This document shows, in pieces, positions 58,525-64,000 of a DNA stretch of 64,000 nucleotides (position 1 is its first letter; each line of letters starts with the position of its first letter). Location: contig JADNRZ010000008.1 of NCBI GenBank assembly GCA_015501605.1, forward strand, positions 806,001 to 870,000, given 5' to 3'. Position numbers and translations under genes: made by a program. Source of the DNA: Panaeolus papilionaceus (Eukaryota; Basidiomycota; Agaricomycetes; Agaricales). The notes beneath the pieces were generated by a model, which was not told the origin of the DNA, searched no databases, and saw only the letters and a list, made by a program, of their open reading frames with translations.

Positions 58525-59827
58525 CTACGATGAATTGCTCTTTGGTGACCACGTTCCCCGAAGAAGACCCAGGATCACGCTAAAGCTTAGACCATCTTCG
58601 AAGAACCCGACGCGCAGAAGGGGGTCAACCATAATGGGCAGGGTGTATGAAAACCACGTTAAAACCCATAGGTACCCAAGGGCCTTCCATACCCCTGTCG
58701 GAACCCAACTGTCAAGTTTGGCCTTTCGACCCAACTGAATAGCAGCGCCTTCAACTATTATCGCAAGGGATTGGAGCATAAAGAAGACGAAAGATCCCCC
58801 TGACCTGTTCAAGGCCATATAATCTCCAGTATGATGAACCAGCCCGGAAATGAAGAACACGATAAGAGTTTGTGTAAAACTCTTGATCGTGCCTTTGACT
58901 CGAAGTCCCATTTTACTTGCTATCCAAGTTGAATGTGAAGTCAATAACTAGATAGCATTTACTATGGTCAGAACTGTAGGATCATAGATACATTTATGGT
59001 GCCCACCTGACGCAAATTTTGGTGCCAGAAGCGCCTACCAAGGCAAACGAAGAGAAGTTAGATGTCTATGACGCGCATAACCGTGGCAGTGATGATACTC
59101 ACCCCCATATATTACGGACAGAGTAACAGCAGCGCAAGCTTCCATGTATCGAAGGCCACTCACTAGGTTGCGTCACTCCAGCTGCCACTGATACCATGCC
59201 ATATATGACATGCAGAATGCGAATCGTGTTCAGCGATGCAACGGCAAATCCTATGGAAGCCACACGATATATCCATGGACTTTGCTGCAAAGAGGGTCCA
59301 TTTTTGTCAAAGGATGGGTTCCATCGGTTTAAGAATCCATTCAAGTCGTACACGAGGACCAGGATGACGAGCTCGAGTGCCTTCTCGAAGAGAAATCGTC
59401 TTCTAGAGCTTCTGGGGCGTGAGGGGAGGTGAGAAGTTGGTTCAAAGTTCCAGCCAATGCCACGAGGAGTGTCAATCAGTTTGAGGCTCCATAACAGCCT
59501 ATCTTTGAATGGCGCCTTGTCTATGCTTTCCCTTTGGTTGATGTGCCTCAACTGCTTGTGGAGGTTGGATCTGAGCAGAAGGTGGTCTGACGCAGCAAAG
59601 AATCGTGTAAAGAGATGGCATCCCATTCCGTAGTTGTTGACGACATTGTCTGAAGCAGTGAACAAGGCAAGATATGTGCAAAGACCACCAATTGGAAAAA
59701 ACAGCAGCTGTCGAATCCTAGGTTGCTTGATGGTGAGAGCAACGGCATAGAGCGCTTCTTCGATGGCTAAGATGACCCATGAAAAGGCTGGTCTCTCGGC
59801 GCCCATGGCCACAACTTTGTCCTTCAT
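58525..59827 (-). CDS. Wax-synthase-like membrane O-acyltransferase
   Basis: Three exons encode about 388 residues. After ATG 59827 come helical segments (FSWVILAIEEALYAVAL, LLFFPIGGLCTYLALF), DRLLWSLKLIDTPRGIGWNF, then helices, GVTQPSEWPSIHGSL and the signature WGRFWHQNLR carried on a short middle exon (about 59038-59010). Exon 3 has TQTLIVFFISGLVHHTGDYM, whose His is the likely catalytic residue of the membrane-bound O-acyltransferase fold, and two more helices. In fungi such enzymes acetylate terpenoids or esterify fatty alcohols; the substrate is unknown. The start is the first in-frame ATG, but an upstream exon cannot be excluded. The neighbourhood shows no terpene synthase, so I infer no pathway. 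Confidence 0.87.
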
Positions 59828-61448
59828 GACCAGAAGCAAGCCCGACGTTATGTGAGTATGTAATAAAGCATGTCAATGCGCCGCCCAGGGCCCTATTCGC
59901 ACCTAACTGCGCTCATGAATGACGGGGATCCCGGCCAGCGGCAATCCGAAAGTTTGAGCGGAGATCAAACTTTCAAGAGCAGAAGGCGACTGAGTGAACA
60001 CACCAATGAACTGATAGGTAGATCCTCCAGTGTGCACTTGTTTTCGTTTTACGAAGCAGCCGCAGAAATGTGAGATTTTTGTTCGTGCAATTACTTACCG
60101 TAAGTATGACCCATACATTTTCCAACTTCTGTCTTGATGACTTGGATAATATGTATATCTCACATCGTCCTGGCGAAACTCATCCGAAGTACATGCACGC
60201 AGCGCAATACGAGGTGCGCCTCCTGACCAAACGATAACACGAGCCGTCAACTCCGTCTCTACAGAATTTGTCTCATCGATACCGAGGAATATGTCCAGCA
60301 CAAATCAATAATATATCGTATACCTGACTTGTGGATGAGTAATGTTAGCAGAATCCACGTAAATGCATCAAATAATCACATTCCTTATTTTGGGGGTGCA
60401 CCCCGGCAAATATTTGCATTCGAAGAGCTGTAGCTTACTGACTATGAGAACGCAACCTGTAATCACAATAAAAACAACCCCCTTATTGGCTCGCAACTTG
60501 TATGAGGCACAGCCAAGAACGGCCTCATGTTGGTGGCTGAAGTGTGTCATATTGATTCGCTGCTGAGGCTGAAGCATTACTGGCTACAAAAAAAAAAAAC
60601 TATGCAGCATATGGTTTCGATATGGAAGTGGATAGATGGACGCGCAGTAAAGTCGGATCATCATTGTGGGGTCAATCTGTATGGTGAGAACGCCGACCTA
60701 TGGGAGTCCGACATCAGACAGTGGACGATTCTGACATCGAGTACAAAGAACTTTTCAATACCTTCTGTGTCTTGTTGTCTTGTTGGCCAATTAAACAAAG
60801 TTGATTGACGACGGAGATACCATCTAAACATCGAAGTGCCAATCTCTTCGAGAGGTGGGAATTTAACCCGTCGTCCACCTCCTGTAGTGTGAAGTACGGA
60901 AAATCCGCTGTATTCCAAGGCGATCCACTTTAAGCCGACAGGGTGAAAACCTTCGACAAAAGCACACGCCGAAAGGTATGAGAATTAAGGTCATTGTATG
61001 GATAGTAATGACGCGTGAAGCTCGATTTCGATATAGTCAACGTCAATAAGGGTATTACAGTCATCTTCGACGTTTGAGTCAGCTTGATTTGATAACCATC
61101 CCCTCCATTATATCCAAAAGATTGAATATGAACATATGTCTGTCCTCATCGTTGGTCAATTCATTCGAAGGCATTTTCCGGCACTCGTTTCCCTGAGGAG
61201 GCGAAGTCAAATCGTGATATGTACAACCTATCACCAACAACGAGACATTGAGCTCAGTCGAAGTCCGAAATTGCACTGTTCCTTGAATTCGAGCAATGCA
61301 TTCTGTCAAAGACCGAATTCACCATCACTCTGCACATGGACTTGGCCTCTGAGAGCTCCGAATGTGCTTCAAACAAAGTATAAAAGGGCGACCAGCTTCA
61401 GCCAGATTCTTCAGTCGAATCACATTCAACTACTCAAAGCAAATCAAG
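59828..61448. other. Gene-poor stretch before the hydrophobin pair
   Basis: About 1.6 kb without a supported gene. It includes an 11-12 base A run at about 60588-60599 and the promoter of hydrophobin copy 3. Open frames of 60 to 90 codons were examined and not accepted. Confidence 0.5.
61379..61386 (+). promoter_or_regulatory. TATA box of hydrophobin copy 3
   Basis: TATAAAAG lies 63 bp before ATG 61449. The tandem copy 4 has a weaker relative, gtattaaagc, in the matching place upstream of its start at 63470. Confidence 0.65.
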
Positions 61449-62032
61449 ATGTTCAACCGTGTTATCTCTTTTGTCTTCTTCTTCCTCTTCGCTCTCCCCA
61501 TCTTTGCGGCCGCCTATGACATCGAGGAAGTCGATGAGCTCTTGGCCCGTGATGGCAACTGCAACACTGGCAACATTCAGTGCTGCAACCAGACCTTGGA
61601 GGTAATTATATTCGTTTTTCTTTTCAAAGGCCAGCATAATTGATAAAAATTTTGCTTAGAACAACTCCACCAGTCTCAGCCAACTGAGCGGATTGCTCGG
61701 CATTGCTCTCCCTTCCATCACCGGTCTCCTTGGATGTAAGCCATATTCAACAGCAACACATGCACGCGTGCTGATTTCTATCCAGTGGGGTGCAGCCCTC
61801 TCTCTATCCTCGGTCTTGGCGGAAACTCCTGGTATGATTTATGGGCCCTCCAGACGGTCGTCTTTGACCTGACACATATTTCATTCTAGCTCTGCTCAAC
61901 CCGTCTGCTGCTCCAACAACCAATTCGTGAGTCCAGTAAGCCAGAATCATACTATCTCCTCTAATCGCAAGTACACTCGAATAGACCGGTCTCATCTCCC
62001 TTGGATGCATCCCCATCAACATCAACCTCTAA
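61449..62032 (+). CDS. Class I hydrophobin (copy 3)
   Basis: Five exons (61449-61601, 61660-61735, 61786-61831, 61890-61926, 61985-62032) join in frame to 119 residues. A signal peptide (FVFFFLFALPIFAAA) precedes the eight cysteines: GNCNTGNIQCCN, a loop with LSGLLGIALPSITGLLG, LGC, GGNSC, PVCC and LGCIPINI. Between the signal peptide and Cys 1 is an acidic stretch (DIEEVDELLARD) not seen in the other copies. It is a surface-active coat protein like the others. The start region and promoter block closely resemble those of copy 4 downstream, so these two are recent tandem duplicates. Confidence 0.95.
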
Positions 62033-63469
62033 GTTGATTGAGCTGCGCTCAAATCGACAACCGCGCGTGGTCATATCGCCGGTTGCGGGTTACTTATTAC
62101 AGTCGTCGCTTTGGGCAATTACAGTAGATGGCTTTAGAATTTATGTACGAAGATGATGTGTTTTTGTGTTTTTGTTGTAGTCGCGTTTGAAGGATGAATA
62201 TAGTGTTGTTGTTGCTTTTAATCGTTGAAGGAATAATGCCAGTGTGCAAATATGCAATGTGACTTCGGCGCCAATTGAATACTAGCCTATTCAAGTAATC
62301 ACTTCCCTTTTTGGAAGTACTGAACAGTCTTGGCTAACTGATTGAGCCACCGCGACGTTCACCAGCCGAAGTGGGAGAAAGACACGACTAAATTATCCTC
62401 CATTTCAAGTAGAGGATCCCACAAATTGTCTTTGGCTTCATGGGAATTGTGGAGCATCAACCACCTGCTGTGAATTTGAACCTGCGGACTGACATGAATG
62501 CTTGAAGCACACACACGCCTCCAGGTATATTCATTGTATCCCCATGAATGAAAGTAGAGCTACTACTTGGCATTCAGGTACTTCGGTGACACTTTTTAAA
62601 TGAGCAGCATTTCTCCGCAGAGCGGTGCATGCTGATTGGTTATGTTCTGATCTCACAGTTGTCGCAGAGCCTCCAATTGTACTCCATTGCATGTCAATTC
62701 AGGTGACACAGTATAGATTGAGAAGTAATCATAAGAAAATAAAATCTACTATAAGCTCTGAATGTGTATGCCCAAATCAAAGGTTGCGCCTCCGAGATTT
62801 GTTAACCAATCTTGAAAGGTGCCTGAGACTCATTTGAAGTCACATGCCATCGGACTTTCTCATGTATCGAAGACGGTGGCTTGACAGACTTCTATAGAGC
62901 CTTGTTCGTGCTATTAATACATTGCATATAGAGACAAATATTTTGTCTTGCGACCTCTCTGGATCTCTGGTGCATGAGTTTACATCCAACATATATATTG
63001 GCATAGGCTTTGAGCAATCACGCAGAAATTTACTCGGGGGAGTGGAGGCGCATTTTCAACTATCGATAGTGCCCACTCCCATTTCAATATGCTCGGGCTG
63101 ATAATCAAATTTGACTGAGTGCATCCGAAAGTCCGAGATTCATTGTGGCAGATCCATCCCTTGCTTTCACACCGCTTTGCACATCCTACATCACCCAAGC
63201 CATTTTCCGTTCGTTTACGCAACTAATTACTGTGTGGACTTTTTCAATGAGCTGACACCGGGTTATCACAATGCTCGTCAAGGCCAACACGTTTGAAATA
63301 CAAGGAAATTTGGCGAAACTCCGATCATCTAATTAGGAAGTCGCTGATAAAGGCGACGAGAACGTCTTCGTGTGGGTCACAGACCAGAAATCGTATTAAA
63401 GCACTCGAAATTCAGCGTAGATTCTTCAGTCGAATTGCACGTTCAACTACCCAAGCAACCTTAGTCAAG
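62033..63469. other. Spacer between tandem hydrophobins
   Basis: About 1.4 kb holds the end of copy 3 and the promoter of copy 4. No other gene, RNA or repeat was identified by eye. The last 50 bases resemble the leader of copy 3. Confidence 0.5.
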
Positions 63470-64000
63470 ATGTTCAACCGCGTTATCTCTCTCATCTTCT
63501 TCGCATTCTTTGCTTTCCCCGTCCTTGCGGCCGCCACCGTTCTCCGCATGCGTGATGGTGATTGCAACACTGGGGATATTCAGTGCTGCAACTCCACGAT
63601 GAGCGTGAGCACCTTTTAATATTGAACAATAAACGAGGCTTACTGATACACATATGTGCAGTCTACCAGCACCAACTTGTCCATGTTGAGCGGCTTGCTT
63701 GGCCTCGTGCTCCCCTCGCTTGGTGGTCTCCTCGGTTGTAAGTGTTTAAGCGCTCTGTCTCGTCAAAGCATAGAGGTACTGATTTATATCCTAGTGAACT
63801 GCTCAGGCCTGTCCGTTCTTGGTCTCGGTGGAAACTCCTGGTAAGACTCTTCACCTTCGCATTGGGTCTTCTAGACAGTGAATGTATATTGACTAAATGG
63901 CTGCTTCCAACAGCTCGGCTCAACCTGTTTGCTGCTCCAACAACACCTTCGTGAGTTGCGTTCACTATGAGGTTGATGACGCGATATTAATAGAAACACT
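63470..64000 (+). CDS. Class I hydrophobin (copy 4), truncated by the window end
   Basis: Four exons are visible: 63470-63604, 63662-63737, 63795-63840 and 63914-63950. The signal peptide (FFAFFAFPVLAAA) is followed by GDCNTGDIQCCN, LSGLLGLVLPSLGGLLG, LNC, GGNSC and QPVCCSNNTF, giving seven of the eight cysteines. The last exon with the final cysteine is cut off by the window. The intron positions match copy 3 exactly. Codon bias and leader similarity show it is functional-looking rather than decayed. Confidence 0.92.

Noticed and set aside
60580..60600. A-rich run as a retrotransposon tail
   Set aside because: No target-site duplication or reverse transcriptase remnant was visible; a simple A run is enough.

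Overview
This window comes from the nuclear genome of a filamentous, mushroom-forming basidiomycete (Agaricomycetes, probably Agaricales). The evidence is dense genes split by many short introns of about 50 to 65 nt with GT..AG ends, four class I hydrophobins, rhodopsin-like seven-helix membrane proteins of the fungal type, an expanded F-box/leucine-rich family, and core eukaryotic genes (coatomer zeta, glucosidase II alpha, an F-BAR/SH3 protein, a four-RRM protein). I support 28 protein genes plus one weak small ORF. Spans are from start to stop codon, introns included. I joined exons by eye using splice consensus, reading frame and family similarity. Where the spliced length divides by three and the family fits, confidence is high.

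Layout. 0-4 kb: an F-BAR/SH3 cytokinesis-type scaffold (+). 5-8 kb: a possible small membrane peptide, then a divergent pair, coatomer zeta (-) and a NIF3/CutA-like protein (+), sharing a promoter of about 210 bp. 8.3-11.3 kb: a secreted calcineurin-like phosphoesterase. 12-23 kb: two seven-helix rhodopsin-domain membrane proteins (-) flank an Nrd1/Mrn1-type RNA-binding protein (+), an unknown small nuclear-looking protein (-) and a carnosine N-methyltransferase-like enzyme (-). 24-26 kb: two neighbouring secreted proteins built from a repeated six-cysteine module (-). 26.7-31.5 kb: an MFS transporter with 13 exons, a 3-hydroxyacyl-CoA dehydrogenase and a hydrophobin (all -).

33.7-42.5 kb (all +): a second hydrophobin, a mitochondrial/peroxisomal carrier, a secreted type B carboxylesterase and two unrecognised genes. 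43.4-46.7 kb: glucosidase II alpha (-). 47-56.4 kb: four head-to-tail F-box-like/LRR paralogs (-), all ending in the same short-exon tail module. 57-60 kb: a secreted two-LysM protein and a wax-synthase-like O-acyltransferase (both -). 61.4-64 kb: two tandem hydrophobins (+), the second cut off by the window end.

The housekeeping genes do not form one pathway. The accessory parts (hydrophobins, Cys-rich proteins, LysM protein, esterase, phosphoesterase) are mostly secreted or cell-surface products. The least familiar items are the Cys-rich module pair and the shared C-terminal module of the F-box cluster. Gene-free stretches are listed separately; several downstream of + strand genes are strongly pyrimidine-rich and probably long 3' UTRs.
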